This document shows positions 22,180-33,627 of a stretch of DNA of 64,000 nt, in pieces. The translations under genes and the position numbers were made by a program. The stretch is from Cryptomeria japonica (taxonomy: Eukaryota > Streptophyta > Pinopsida > Cupressales > Cupressaceae). Positions within the stretch are counted from its first letter, which is position 1; every line of letters begins with the position of its first letter. The DNA is taken from NCBI RefSeq assembly GCF_030272615.1, contig NC_081413.1, positions 447,682,538-447,746,537 on the forward strand. The letters are read 5' to 3'. The notes beneath the pieces were generated by a model. That model made no database searches, was not told the origin of the DNA, and worked only from the letters and a program-made list of their open reading frames with translations.

Positions 22180-23336
22180 TATTGGAATAAATGAACACTG
22201 AGAGAGGGGGTGAATGAATATTCTACAAATTTTAAACTTGTTATTCTGATTCTTTAGCCACTAGATGCATAAGAAAGAAAGTAAAGTGTAGCAACACAAA
22301 ATAGGAATCCACACAACCATAACACCAATATTTTTTACGTGGAAACCCAAAAGGGAAAAACCATGGTAGGATTTGAACCCACAATATTATTCCACTATGG
22401 CCAATAGAAAAACAATATTACATAAGGGGACTGTACTTGCATTCAAGCACACTGCCTAGAGCTTAATGCTAAAGTTATAAAAACTGAGCTACAAACCCGG
22501 AGGAAGGCTCATTTCTTTATAGGTGATTACAAACTAATTATAACAAGGTGTGAAATGGAAAATAGCATCTGATTATGCCAAAAAATAGTTCTGGTTAAGT
22601 ACAAAATGATCCGTTGTTACTGATTTGCTTATCTACTCTACAACTGCTTCCCAGATCAACTAGGATCAAGATGTGCATGTGAAACTACACTCAATCGCTC
22701 CAAAACAATCTACCACATCACATATCTCACCAGATGCATCATCCAAAGCAATCTTATATATCTGCATCACCAAAAAGAAACATTTACTAAGTCGGCTTCC
22801 AAAAACTGCATAACACGCAACATGAAATGTGTTCCACCAAAGTCGGCTTAATTTGATCACAAATCTAAATACGGACCAAAAAAAGATGATAAAAATCTTC
22901 CCATAAGTTGGTTCAATCACTACAAATGGAAAATTGATCACCTAAATCATCCCAACAAATCCGCAATACATGTTACTCCAAAATAGCTCTTCCCTAACTA
23001 AAATTTTGGATACCAGAGCTCAAAACTTTTACACAATTCACCACCGGATATTATGATCACAAAATAATATGTCTTGAGCCTCGAACCAATTGTATTCATC
23101 ACCACAACCAAAAATACATCGTAGAAACCAAGATGTACACTATGATCTCATGTTCTACCAATAACTAGGTTCCACCATCCATACTTATGCCTTACGAACA
23201 TAAATACTTCTAGTAAAGCAATTCTATGTATACCTAATAGGATCTACAAACTAAGTTGCCATCAATGACAACCCCTAATCATCTATCATGCATCAGTCTT
23301 CACCGAAGTCACCAGGAACAATTTCATTTTCCAATA
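22180..23336 (-). repeat. N3 3' LTR, 1157 bp
   Basis: On the minus strand it starts TATTGGAAAATG (TG to TA decay of TGTTGG) and ends TTATTCCAATA. It contains the block TGGAAACCCAAAAGGGAAAA near 22342. Its LTR-end hairpin at about 22196-22215 has decayed and no longer pairs well. Confidence 0.75.
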
Positions 23337-23350
23337 ATCTCCCCCTTTGG
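23337..23350 (-). other. N3 polypurine tract
   Basis: On the minus strand CCAAAGGGGGAGAT precedes the LTR. It is flanked by perfect 13-bp inverted repeats, GTTGCCATCAATG at 23255-23267 (inside the LTR) and CATTGATGGCAAC at 23351-23363. Confidence 0.85.
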
Positions 23351-23616
23351 CATTGATGGCAACATTGTGAAAAATGAACTGAACAAACTATACATCAACG
23401 ACTACAAAATTTTAAATTATCAAGGAATATACAAGCTCCCCCTAAGTATCTACACCATTTTTCACTCTATTCTATCACCCTTTGAAAAAAATGCCAAAGA
23501 TTGATGTACAAGGTTATATACAAGTTTCTCACAAAAACTTCAAAATGTCTATAAAAATTGTTCTAAGGGATAGTAAATGATTATCCCATGCCTTCTTTAA
23601 ACTCTCCAAAAAACTT

Positions 23617-26600
23617 ATCATCATGCTGAAAAGGTAAACATGCATTTTTCTCCCTTTTCATCTACCAAAACAGGTTTATTCGGTGCATCTTCAACATCAT
23701 GCATACTACTCATCAATCAATCTATCCACGGAGTGATAAGACTCCATAACTCTTCTACTTTACCCAAAATCTCTCCTTTTCTTGACTTAAGAACTTGATT
23801 TTGCTCAGTACTCAAAACTTGGGGGTCCAATTTGCTAGCCATAGTAGATTGTGGTGAGTAAGACTATGATATGCTTTCTATCTAACCTTCACACTCCCTT
23901 ATCTACTTATCAATGTCTATAGTGAACTTGGGAAAAATTAGACATGACTTGTATATATTACCTGCTTCATCAATTGCATCTTGAATATTTTTTAGTGCAG
24001 TAACTAAACTAACTCTATCATCTTCAATTATTCTCAAACATTGTTGTAGCTTCATTGCATTGAATTAATTCAAGAATTTAATATTTGTGGCCTTCTCTAA
24101 AGAGTTAAAGTGAGTACCAACAACACCTAACAAACCTTTGATTTTGTTGAAGGGATCAGATGACTTCAGTTTGAAAGATAGCATGATTTAATCAAACATA
24201 TCCCATGGCAATGATATTAGCTCCTTGTCTACAGAATGGGACTTGAGCAAGTCCTCGCTAGCTTTGGATTGAGCCAGGGTTGCCAATTTGAGTGCTTGAA
24301 TAGGAGATAGAGAACTCAAGTCGATTGGGTCTTGACAAAAATCATCTGGATCAACATTAACTCATTTCCCTTTAACAACACCAGTGTCATTTGCCACTAT
24401 TGTTGGAGCCTGATCTGCCTTCTCCTCCCCTTTCTTCTTATATGCACTCTCAACCTTTCCATCATTCTTACCATCATCTACATCCTTATCCATATTTACT
24501 GACTCCTCAACTACTTTTTTGAACACAACTTCTATAATCGAAGGATCTTGAACAACATCACCAGAGGTATCATTTGCACCATCATCATTATTAGCTAGAG
24601 TTTGATCATTATACTATCCTTCTAGAGTAAATTTCTCAAGAGACTAATCCTTTTTCTTATTGGGGATAACATTATTTACTTCTAGAACAATTGTGCCTTG
24701 ATTGGGTTCTTCTAGATTCACATCAACTCTTTGATCTATCAAAAATTGTCTCTAAATTGTTTTTGTTTCCTTGATCACTTCATATTTCTTCCCTACCATA
24801 AGCTTGTTCACCCTTTTCTTTCTTCATAATATATCCTTGGAAAGTTTTAGTAACTACGTGACTTCATCTCTAGAAATAATAGAGGATATATTTACTAGCA
24901 CATATTCTTTTATTTTATCATCCTCTTGACTAGTGGTAAGACTTCTTGCATCCAAAATGTCATATAGGCTTTTAGGGATCATAGATGTGAGTTCTATTAA
25001 TGTCTTGCTATATACATCCATATACTCTACAATGGCTTCTTCAACTTCTCTCTGATCCTTATCATCATAATTCTCATAATATATAGATAAGTTGAGAGGG
25101 GCACTAATTCGAATGTACCTTATATCTTACCAAATTTAAGAGCTTCATCTAACTTAGATTTATACATCTTGTTGGCTCTTTCCTTTCTAAATGGTTCACT
25201 TTCATCTCTTATCTTCTTTAATTGATGAGCTCCACCATATTGTGGCTTCTTCACCACTCTAGCATAGGTGGCTATATTTTCCACCTCTTTGACTGCCTCA
25301 TCATACTCTATCTCCATGTCCTCAATTGTGGTAGAAACATATACTCTCTAATATTTATCCTTCTTCCTCTTCTCTGCCCCACTAGTTGATGATGTAGATT
25401 GTGATTTAGGTAGAGGAATGGGCATTTGCACACCGTAAGTAGGTGTAGACTGAGACTACTTTGGCTTGACCTACTTTAGAGGAATGACAATAGGATTAGT
25501 CTTCTTTGTCTTCACCATGTCTTCCTCAATCTGGATGTTCTGATCTCTTTCCTTTTGCATTGCCTCCTTGGATAAGCCCATCTATTCTTCTAGCTCCTCA
25601 ACTTCTCTCTTTACTTTTCTCTTTCTAGTAGGTCCAATAAACTTTTTGTGCAAGATAAGGTCTTTCTCTTGACAAGTACCAAATCTCTCCTCCTTGTCAT
25701 CTATCGATTGACTCAATATATGTTAAGAATATACATCAAGTGTAAGAACATCCACCTCATACCCCATGGGCATGATCCAAATAGTCCTTGGTTAAAACTC
25801 CTCCATATGACATTGGTCCTTATCGACCATGAAGCAGATAGTTTTATCATATTTATCAACAATTTCTGTAGGTTTCCTCTCCCTATTATGCATCGTGGCT
25901 TGAAAATATTTGAAATATCCCCACAAAGCTGATTTTTGGATAGAAGTATTACCTAATCCCTGCAATCCTTCCTTAATCTGAATGACCACTGATTTATCAT
26001 AACCTCATTGAATCTTCCCAATACTAGGGATCTCACTCAAGAAATACAGTGCTAGGAAAACAATTAGGGAACCATACTTGAACACATTCTTTTTGTCCTT
26101 CTTAATCTTCTTTAGGTTTCTTAATAATTCACTAAGAAGCACTGAGAATAGGTCATGCCTCTTGTCTTCCTTCAGTATCTTATAAGCTGCAACTATAGTA
26201 GTACTAGATACAAAATTATGCCTGCTTGACTGATATACCTTGTATCAAATAATCATCAAGGAAAATCTAACATCATGTTTAATGATGTCATTTATTGTCA
26301 CCAATCAACTGTCAAATTGAGATTCAGTAACCTTTGTTACCATAGGGTTTCATACTTTCCTTAGGTTAGGGACCTCACCGGTTGCTTTCAAATAGGTTAT
26401 TTCTTCAATGGTCTGCTTAGTGATCTTATGAGGTCGGTCCAACCACATGAATTTATTGTGGATTCAACTCAAAATATATTGAACCCATTCTTGTTCATCA
26501 AACACTGGGAAATGGATGAATTGGATGAAACCCTTATCTTGTAGTGACTTGTATTCTAGCTTCAAATTTCCTAGACTATCCATCATGTGCTTGGTGTATA

Positions 26601-26817
26601 GTGAAAGTATGTCTGCATTCCCAAGCTCCTCAATGTTGCAATGAATGTATTCCCTAATATCCTCGTTGTGGAGTACACCATATAGAATAGAAGAAAATGC
26701 ACCTTCCAAATTATCCGCAATGGATTTGAATGGGTACCTCTTGAGCATGGGCCTTGCCCTCTCATAAATTTTGACTATCAATGGAGTTGCAACACTAGAT
26801 GTAGATGCAGATACCAT
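23617..26817 (-). pseudogene. N3 accessory ORF (family 1)
   Basis: Function unknown. It starts at the Met at 26817 (MVSASTSSVATPLIVKIYER). GAFSSILYGVLHNEDIREYI followed by HCNIEELGNADI aligns with N2 GAFSQIPKGVVFAEDPRIYI plus HCHIEELGDEEI. Other open pieces are 25317-25120 (EIEYDEAVKEVENIATYARV) and, near 24000, FTIDID followed by IREC, which matches the DIDKKMSKVQEE block of N2 and VDKKIKEFQEK of N1. Between them stops are frequent. The start is supported by alignment with N2, where the homologous frame begins near 42918. Confidence 0.6.
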
Positions 26818-27179
26818 TTTGAAATATGGATCAAAAAGATAGCTTCAAACAGAAAATAACTTTTGATTCCAAACTAGGTATAAGAAATCACTGATTGATT
26901 GCTTCAAGCTCGAATTTTGCTACTAAAACTCCTCTCTTTGCTGCATTGCTCTTTTCTCTTGATTGAATTGTAAAAAATAAACCTTTGAAATGCCTTTTTA
27001 ACCCCTAAAAACCTAATTTTGTGTTGTAATAAATGCTTCAATCGGTTATCTTGATTTTCATGAAATCACTTACCAAAGCCTTAAATCTTCATCAGATCTT
27101 CCGGATAATACTTGCATACATGACTTAAACCTTCTGCAACCTTCTGGAATCAGTTAATGATCACTAAAGAGGGGGTTCT

Positions 27180-27440
27180 ATGATGGCAGCAGTAGCTCAT
27201 GCAAAAAGAAATTATCAATTAAGAAACATAATAGTGAACCCAGAACAAGGTAAGCCATCTGGGATATTTGCAAAGGTTCCTAAAGCTAGTGGAAACAAAG
27301 ACACCATCGCTGACAACAAAAAGGAAGTTGTAGTAGAAAAGGACAAACAAACAAAACCTCTTAAATTAACAAAGCCAATTAAAATGAAATAGATTAGTAA
27401 GCCACTCTCAAATTGTGGATCGTGTATGTCTTAGGTTTTA
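27180..27440 (+). pseudogene. G3 gag-protease linker
   Basis: An open piece rich in K, T and P (KPLKLTKPIKMK) in the same frame as the protease and first RNase H. It probably represents the gag C terminus or linker. No zinc knuckle is visible, so most of gag is missing. Confidence 0.4.
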
Positions 27441-28151
27441 TCACAGGTGAAAATATATGTGCCCTTGCTTGAAGTAATGAAATTTCTTGATTACAAACAT
27501 GAAACAATCAGGATTTTGTCTATCGTTGGTGAAGTAAATAAAGAGGATCATAAGCCAAAAGATGAAGATCCACCTATTGTCTATTTGGGAACTTCTATCA
27601 CTAAGAATCTTACCCAGGTTGATCCTTTTTATCTGACTTTGATGATTAACAATAAAATGGTCAAGAATTGTATGATAGATTTAGGTGCAGTCGTGAACAT
27701 AATGCCAGAAGATGTCATGAAATAACTTGGGATGCATGTGGACACTCCCTATGGGAAATGCTATGCTATGGATAATAGATTAGTCCCAGTTGTTGGAATT
27801 ATGAAGGATGTAGAGTTTCGATTTCTAGCATGCCCTGATACGTCATATAAAATAGACATCACTATTGTGCAAGTTCCACCAAATTATGGGATGTTATTAT
27901 CAAGGCAATGGTCAAATTTGGTGGGTGGACATGTCTAGCTAGATCTTTCATATGAAACCATCCCAGTAAAAGGGGCCAATGTAAGGATTGATAGAGAACC
28001 GAGATCATTCTACTTGATAGAGGAGGTTGATCCAAATGAGACAACATGTTTTCTCCAAACAGATATAGATAACTTCCAGGTAAGTATTTATAAACCCATC
28101 CAATACAAAACTGACAAGTTTAAAAATACTATTGAATTTCATGAGGACAAG
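27441..28151 (+). pseudogene. G3 aspartic protease domain
   Basis: It would cleave the polyprotein. DPFYLTLMINNKMVKNCMID leads into LGAVVNIMPEDVM, the protease active-site region. The catalytic D is kept, but the usual serine of DSGA is leucine here. The later motif PPNYGMLLSRQWSNLVGGHV is typical of plant gypsy proteases. In-frame stops fall near 27724 and 27938; the same frame continues into the RNase H. Confidence 0.7.
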
Positions 28152-28736
28152 ATTTAGAAAATGTATTTTGATGGTGCTCGCAGTAAAGAAGGAAATGGAG
28201 CTGGAGTAGTTTTTATTTCTCTTAATGGAATATCATTCAAATATTCTTTTCTATTAGCTTTTGAATGTACAAACAATGTCATTGAATATGAAGCACTCTT
28301 GTTAGGCCTTAGGATGGCAAGTAAATATGGCATTAAATTACTGATAGTTTATGGTGATTCAGAGTTAGCGGTATCTCAAGTAAGGGAAAGGTTTGCCACT
28401 AAAAATGTAAGGCTTCAAAATTACAGAAATGAGGTGTGGGATTCAATTGACTTTTTTGATGCATTTTCATTAACATGGATTGAAAGATCTAACAATATTT
28501 TGGCTGATTTTATGGTTAACTTAGCAATTAAGCATAATGATATTCCTTTTGATGACATCACCCAAGTTGAAATAAAAGTTAGACCTGCAGTACAAGATAA
28601 CATTAAAAATTGGCAGATATTTGATGATGACATGGATCTTTTGAAATTCCTATTTTGTGAGGATCAATATGAAGGCCAACATATGGATTGGAATACATAT
28701 GTGGAAGAGGAGAATGGTAAGGAATCTTTGTTTTGA
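28152..28736 (+). pseudogene. G3 additional RNase H domain (aRNH-type), upstream of RT
   Basis: RNase H removes RNA from RNA-DNA hybrids during reverse transcription. The catalytic residues are visible: D in KMYFDGARSKEGNGAG, E in NNVIEYEALLLGLRMA, D in YGDSELAVSQV, and D in NILADFMVNLA. This is the form described in Tat-lineage elements as an extra, archaeal-like RNase H. There it commonly follows the RT-linked RNase H, whereas here it sits between protease and RT. It shares a frame with the protease; only a TAG (probably TGG to TAG) just before the domain breaks the frame. A shift in an A-rich stretch near 28735 separates it from RT. Confidence 0.75.
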
Positions 28737-29840
28737 AAAAAATCTTACCACTTTAAACAAATAATATTCCAAAAGGGTTGGTGGAATTAGAAAGGATGTT
28801 CGATAATAAGGACATGACAAATTTCAAGCCCAACACTGGAAGTTGTGAGGAAGTAGAAAAAGTAAATTTGGGAAGTGAGAATAATCTTAGAGAGGTTTAC
28901 ATTGGGAGGAAGCTTACACTAAAAATTAGGACTGCATTGGTAAATGCATTAAGAAAATACAGACATGGTTTTGCTTGGTCATTTGATGATCTCAAGGCAT
29001 ATAGAGAGGATTTGTTCCAACATGAAATCCCACTGAAACTAGATGCAAAACCATTTAGGAAAAAGAAAAGGCCTATAAATCCCATATTGGCTCCCAAAAT
29101 GAAGGAAGAATTGATGAATATGAGGAATGTGGGGATTATAGATCCTACAAGGCATTCCACATGGGTGTCCAACTTGGTGCCTGTTAGAAAGAAGAACGGT
29201 GATATCAAATTGTGTGTGGAGTTTAGAAATCTAATTATATCATCCTTGAAAGCTAATTATGCCCTATGAAATATGGAAGCTCTGCTATAGAAAGTAACAA
29301 GGAATGAATTACTTTCTAGGATGGATGGGTTTTTTGGTTACAACTAGGTGAAGGTTAAGGAATCAAAAAAATACAAAATAGCTTTCACTACACCATGGGG
29401 CACATATGTGTATGCCAGGATGCCATTTAGACTTACCAATGTTGGAGCTACTTTTCAAAGGGCCATGGATTACCTTTTGAAGGCCTCATTGATTACATTT
29501 TGGTTGTATACCAGGATGATTTGACTGCATACTCCAAGAAAGTAGAAAACCATTGTAATGACTTAGAGAAAAATTTCATCAAAGCACTAGAGTATGGTAT
29601 TTTTCTAAACCCAAAAAAGTGTCACTTTGGAGTCACTGAAGGTAAATTTATAAGTCATATTGTATCTAAGGATGGAGTAAGGATTGACCCTAAGAGAATT
29701 GCAACTATTGACAAAATTCAGATCCCTAAAATAGTAAAAGCTATTCAATCATTTTTTGGACAAATTAATTTTGTTAGAAGATTTGTATCAATTTTTTTTG
29801 AAATTATCAAACCTATTGTAAAGATGTTAAAAAGGGTGTA
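28737..29840 (+). pseudogene. G3 reverse transcriptase
   Basis: RT copies the element's RNA into DNA. The motifs appear in order: RKKKRPINPILAPKMKEEL, VPVRKKNGDIKLCVEFRNL, LLSRMDGFFGYN (first catalytic D), AFTTPWGTYVYARMPF, and VVYQDDLTAYSK, the YxDD box with both aspartates. LNPKKCHFGVTEGKFISHIV follows. It is broken by stops near 29266 and 29347 and by at least one frame change near 29480. Confidence 0.8.
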
Positions 29841-30315
29841 GAGATAAAATGGACTAATGAAGCAATTGAGGCCTTTGTGAATATTAAAAGGGCCATCAAG
29901 GAAGTGCATGTACTTAAGTCTCCTAACTTCTCTAAACCTTTTCAAGTATTTTCTTTTGCTTCATTTCATACCATTGTTGCAATTATGTTACAAAAGAATG
30001 ATGAAGGTCATGAACAACCAGTGGCATTTTTTAGCTAGACATTACAAGCCTCTGATTTAAATTATGATATAAATGAGAAACAAGAATATGCTCTAGTAGA
30101 AGCTATAAAATTGCTTAGACCATATTTAGTGGGAGCTAATGTCATTGCATATGTCATTAATGTAGTAGTCAAAGATATTTTCAGACAGACTGAAACTACT
30201 AGGAGAAGATGCAGATGGATCGATCAAATTCAGGAATTAAACATTGATATCCAAATTACTAAATTGGTAAGAGGTCAAGGATTGGCTAAACTAGTGACAG
30301 AATCAAATTTGGAAG
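29841..30315 (+). pseudogene. G3 RT-linked RNase H, catalytic residues degenerate
   Basis: This is the usual gypsy RNase H position. PFQVFSFASFHTIVAIML corresponds to the family's D-A-S motif but has FAS, so the first catalytic aspartate is gone. VIAYVINVVVKDIF corresponds to the T-D-H region and also lacks the aspartate. The glutamate in NEKQEYALVEAIKLL is kept. Loss of activity here fits a division of labour with the additional RNase H, as reported for Tat elements, though random decay could also explain it. Confidence 0.6.
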
Positions 30316-31625
30316 CAACACAAATAAATCAGATAGAGATAGAGGAGGCTCAAATAAGCATTGAGATGTGTCCTTGGTATAAGAATGTTGTCTATTATTT
30401 AAAACACATGAAATGTCCAAAGGAGTTGAATAATAGTCAAACAAGAACACTTAAGCTTCAGGAATCTAGGTATGTATTGCTTAAAGGTGATTTGTATTGG
30501 AAAAAAGGGATGGTATCCTCTTATTTTGTTTGCATGTTTATCAAGCTCAATCTGTTTTAAAAGAATTGCATGAAGGTGTATGTGGGGGGCATTTTTTACC
30601 AAAAACTACTGCCCATAAAATACTCAATGTTGGTTATTATTGGCCACAAGTTTTTAAGGACTATCATACTTATATTAGAAGATGTGAGGCTTGCCAGAAA
30701 TTTTCAGAAAAACTTAAATATGATGGAGTTCTTCCACTTAGACCTATGCAAACTGAAGAACCTTTTCAGATGTGGGGTGTTGATTTCATAGGAGAAACTG
30801 TAAACAAATCCAGTGGAGGACACAAATGGATTTTGGTAGCCACTGATTACTTTACCAAGTGGGTAGAGACAATTCCTACAAGGCAAGCAACAAGTAAGGT
30901 GGTAACAAAGTTTCTTTTGGAAAATATATTGACAAGATTTGTGGTACCCCATAAAATTGTTATAGATAATGGGATGTGTTTCAGATCCAAAGAATTTGTT
31001 GACTTTTGTGAAATTATGGAATTACACTGTCATATTCATCACCTTATCCCCCGTAGGGGAATGGAAAAGCAGAATATAGCAACAAAAACTTATTAAAAAA
31101 CATTAAAAGGATGTTAGGTGACAATAAAAGGGCATGGGATTCAAAGTTAAATTTGGCAGTATGGGCAGATAGAGTAACAATCAATAGATCCATAGTGTTT
31201 GATCCTTATCAGCTTGTTTATGGTAAAGAGGCACGATTACCCTTAAAAAAATTTCTCCTAGTGTATAAATTTGTTTCTGAGGAATATTTAGAGGATATTG
31301 ATTTCATGGAAGATAGGATGATACAGTTGGTCGAATTGGATGAGTACATAAGAGAGGCTCAAGAAAAAAATATACAAAAGTAGAAGATGGTAAAAGCATT
31401 ACATGATAAGAAAGCTTCTATTAGGAATTTTGAGGAAGGAGAATGGGTGCTAAAATGGAATGCAAAGGATCAAGATAAGGGAAAGCATGGAAAATTTGAA
31501 GCACTTTGGCTAGGACCATATGTCATCATGGAAAAGAGGGGAAAATTCATAGTTCTTATAGAATGATGATGGTGAAATTTAGGAATTTCCAGTACATGCT
31601 CAATACCTCAAACATATTTTCTCTT
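30316..31625 (+). pseudogene. G3 integrase
   Basis: Integrase joins the cDNA to the host genome. The zinc-binding module is present as HEGVCGGHFLPKTTAHK and CEACQKFSEKL (HHCC). The core has D in MWGVDFIGE and D in IDNGMCF. The glutamate lies in the next frame as KAEYSNKNLLKN, because one base is lost or gained in the CCCCGTAGGGGAATGG stretch near 31055. LVYGKEARLPL follows, and the C-terminal part has FEEGEWVLKWN and LWLGPYVIMEK. No clear chromodomain is seen. Confidence 0.8.
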
Positions 31626-32110
31626 AAGGAGTAGGGAGTATTTTGTACTATAGAGTTTATTTTTCCTTTGTGGTTTATTTGTGTTTATGGTTTGGTCTAC
31701 TTTCTAGAGATAGCTGAGATCTTGTTATGTCCCTAAAAAGAACATACATCCCCAGAAAGAGCCACTGTTAGCACACATTTTTATAAAATATTCTGTGCTA
31801 TTTCTTTGAAGTTTTATATGTACATTTAAAACATAAGAGAATTTATGGCTAGATTTTATGTGCAGGAAGTATGCTATAGTACCAGGAAAGCCCTACTATG
31901 ACCCATTTTTTAGAATTGGACAAGCACCACTAGGGCATGCTAAGGGTTGGCATTGAGTAGGAACTACATGAGGAAATTTCTACATGACAGCATTCAGATC
32001 CTTATAAGGCATTCTCTAGGCCTATGTGATATTCTTTGTCATTTATTAGCACATGCAGAGTTTCCATAAAAGGTTACAAGTGCAAGTGATATATGAATAG
32101 GAGCTTCATT
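31626..32110 (+). other. G3 3' spacer, first part
   Basis: About 480 bp of non-coding sequence after integrase. I see no gene or clear repeat here. Confidence 0.4.
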
Positions 32111-33270
32111 TGCATAATTATTAAGTTTGAACTATCAATGCAAGTTACCCCGATAAGACCGACAACCATAAATAATGAGAGAACTTATCAACATGACCTA
32201 GATCGATCACTCCGAAGGAGAACCAAAAGGAAGTTTAGATGAAGGTTTTCATCAGCATAAAATTCACTATCGGAGGCATGAGAAAAATGTTGTGCCAGTA
32301 GCTGATGAGGTAATCGATATAACCTACACTAATGAAAGAGAATGTGAAGTAGATAGTAAATATCATCGGGTTGTCAAAAAATGATATTTCGTGCTACCCT
32401 AATACCCAATGGGCTAGATGGCAAAGGTGGTGTCATCGGCATGACTTTATCTGATTAAGAAATACCAAAAGGTGGGAATATTAAGCCAACGAGATAACTC
32501 AAACCATCAATGAAAGGAATTTTTGGTTACGCCAATACCCAATAAGAAAGACAAAGTCGAGCATAGAGGAGGAGGTTATTGATATGACTTACACCGGCTA
32601 AGGAGAATGTGTAGTGGATGTTTTGAAATCATTGGGATATCGGACATCATAGAAAAAAGATACCCCCGATACCCGATAGGGTAGATATCATGATGGATGG
32701 AAATGAGGTTTCATCGGGATAGCCTACATCTAAGTAAGTGACTAAAAGAGTGACAAGATAAAGTCATCAGGATGACATTGGCCCTTTGGAGGAAGACATT
32801 TTATGCTATGTCAATACCTAATGAGGAATCTGAAGTGGTTATAGGGAAGGAGACCTCATTGAGGGAGCATAAGCCGATGGATCTGGAAACAAATAGGCTA
32901 GATCCCGATGTCATCAGGTCATCAGAGAAACAGACGAAGGGTTGTCCCGACACTCGATAAGATTTGCAACACAATGACCAAGAGGGAGGTTTCATCGGGA
33001 AATCATATGCCGATAGATAAGAGAAGTAAAAAGGAAGCACAATCATGAATTAAATGTCATCAGATCATTGGGGAAATATAAAATAAGTTGTCCTGATACT
33101 CGATAATGTGACCCAATGTAACAAATGAGATATAAAATAATAAGGAGGATTCATCGAAATAAATTTTCACTATCCGAGGAACATAATTGGAGTTGTGCGG
33201 AAACATGATGGGCATAATACCATAGAGGAATAAAGGAGGGTACATTGGAATGACCTACGTTGATGTGATA
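32111..33270 (+). repeat. Degenerate ~140-bp tandem repeat in the G3 3' spacer
   Basis: A motif like CATCGGGATGACCTACACCGA recurs with another like GTCCCGATACCCGATAGG. The second type lies near 32363, 32505, 32631, 32913 and 33058, with a faint copy near 32800. That gives a period of roughly 125-145 bp and about seven units. Units are strongly diverged. Satellite-like arrays in this position are known from Tat/Ogre-type plant retrotransposons. Confidence 0.6.
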
Positions 33271-33627
33271 TAAAGGTGAAAGTAGAACCTAGCCAAGAGG
33301 CAAAGTGATCCGTAAGACCTATATTGACTAAAGGATGGGTGACACCAAATGATTGAATTATCAGAAAAGGTTATGTCCATTAGCCATTGCAAAATCTGAT
33401 TACAAATGGATCTACCCGCCATTATTAAATGCAGAGAATGGGTAGATTGGTGTTCGCATGAGGCAAATCATAGCAGGATTTTAGTTGAGTAAATACTTTT
33501 AATCCGTCAAATCCATATATGAAGAGTCGGTACAAGGATTTTGCATAATAGTTTGAAGCTAACATAGAGATTGAAGCAAAATCAAACTACAGAGAATCAA
33601 ATTGCAAAGATCTTGAATGATTCAAAT
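33271..33627 (+). other. G3 spacer before the accessory ORF
   Basis: About 360 bp with no gene and no repeat that I can recognise. Confidence 0.4.

Larger units (their letters stand above)
22180..27170 (-). mobile_element. N3: pol-less copia-type element on the minus strand, 5' end missing
   Basis: It consists of a 3' LTR (22180-23336), a polypurine tract (23337-23350) and a long accessory ORF running from 26817 down to about 23620. No pol domain is seen. The ORF start region aligns with that of N2. The 5' LTR and any gag are missing: beyond about 27170 the sequence becomes gypsy G3 on the other strand. The exact junction cannot be fixed. Confidence 0.7.

Noticed and set aside
32111-33270. 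CRISPR-like array in the G3 spacer
   Set aside because: Repeats are diverged, long-period and without uniform spacers, and the context is a plant retrotransposon.
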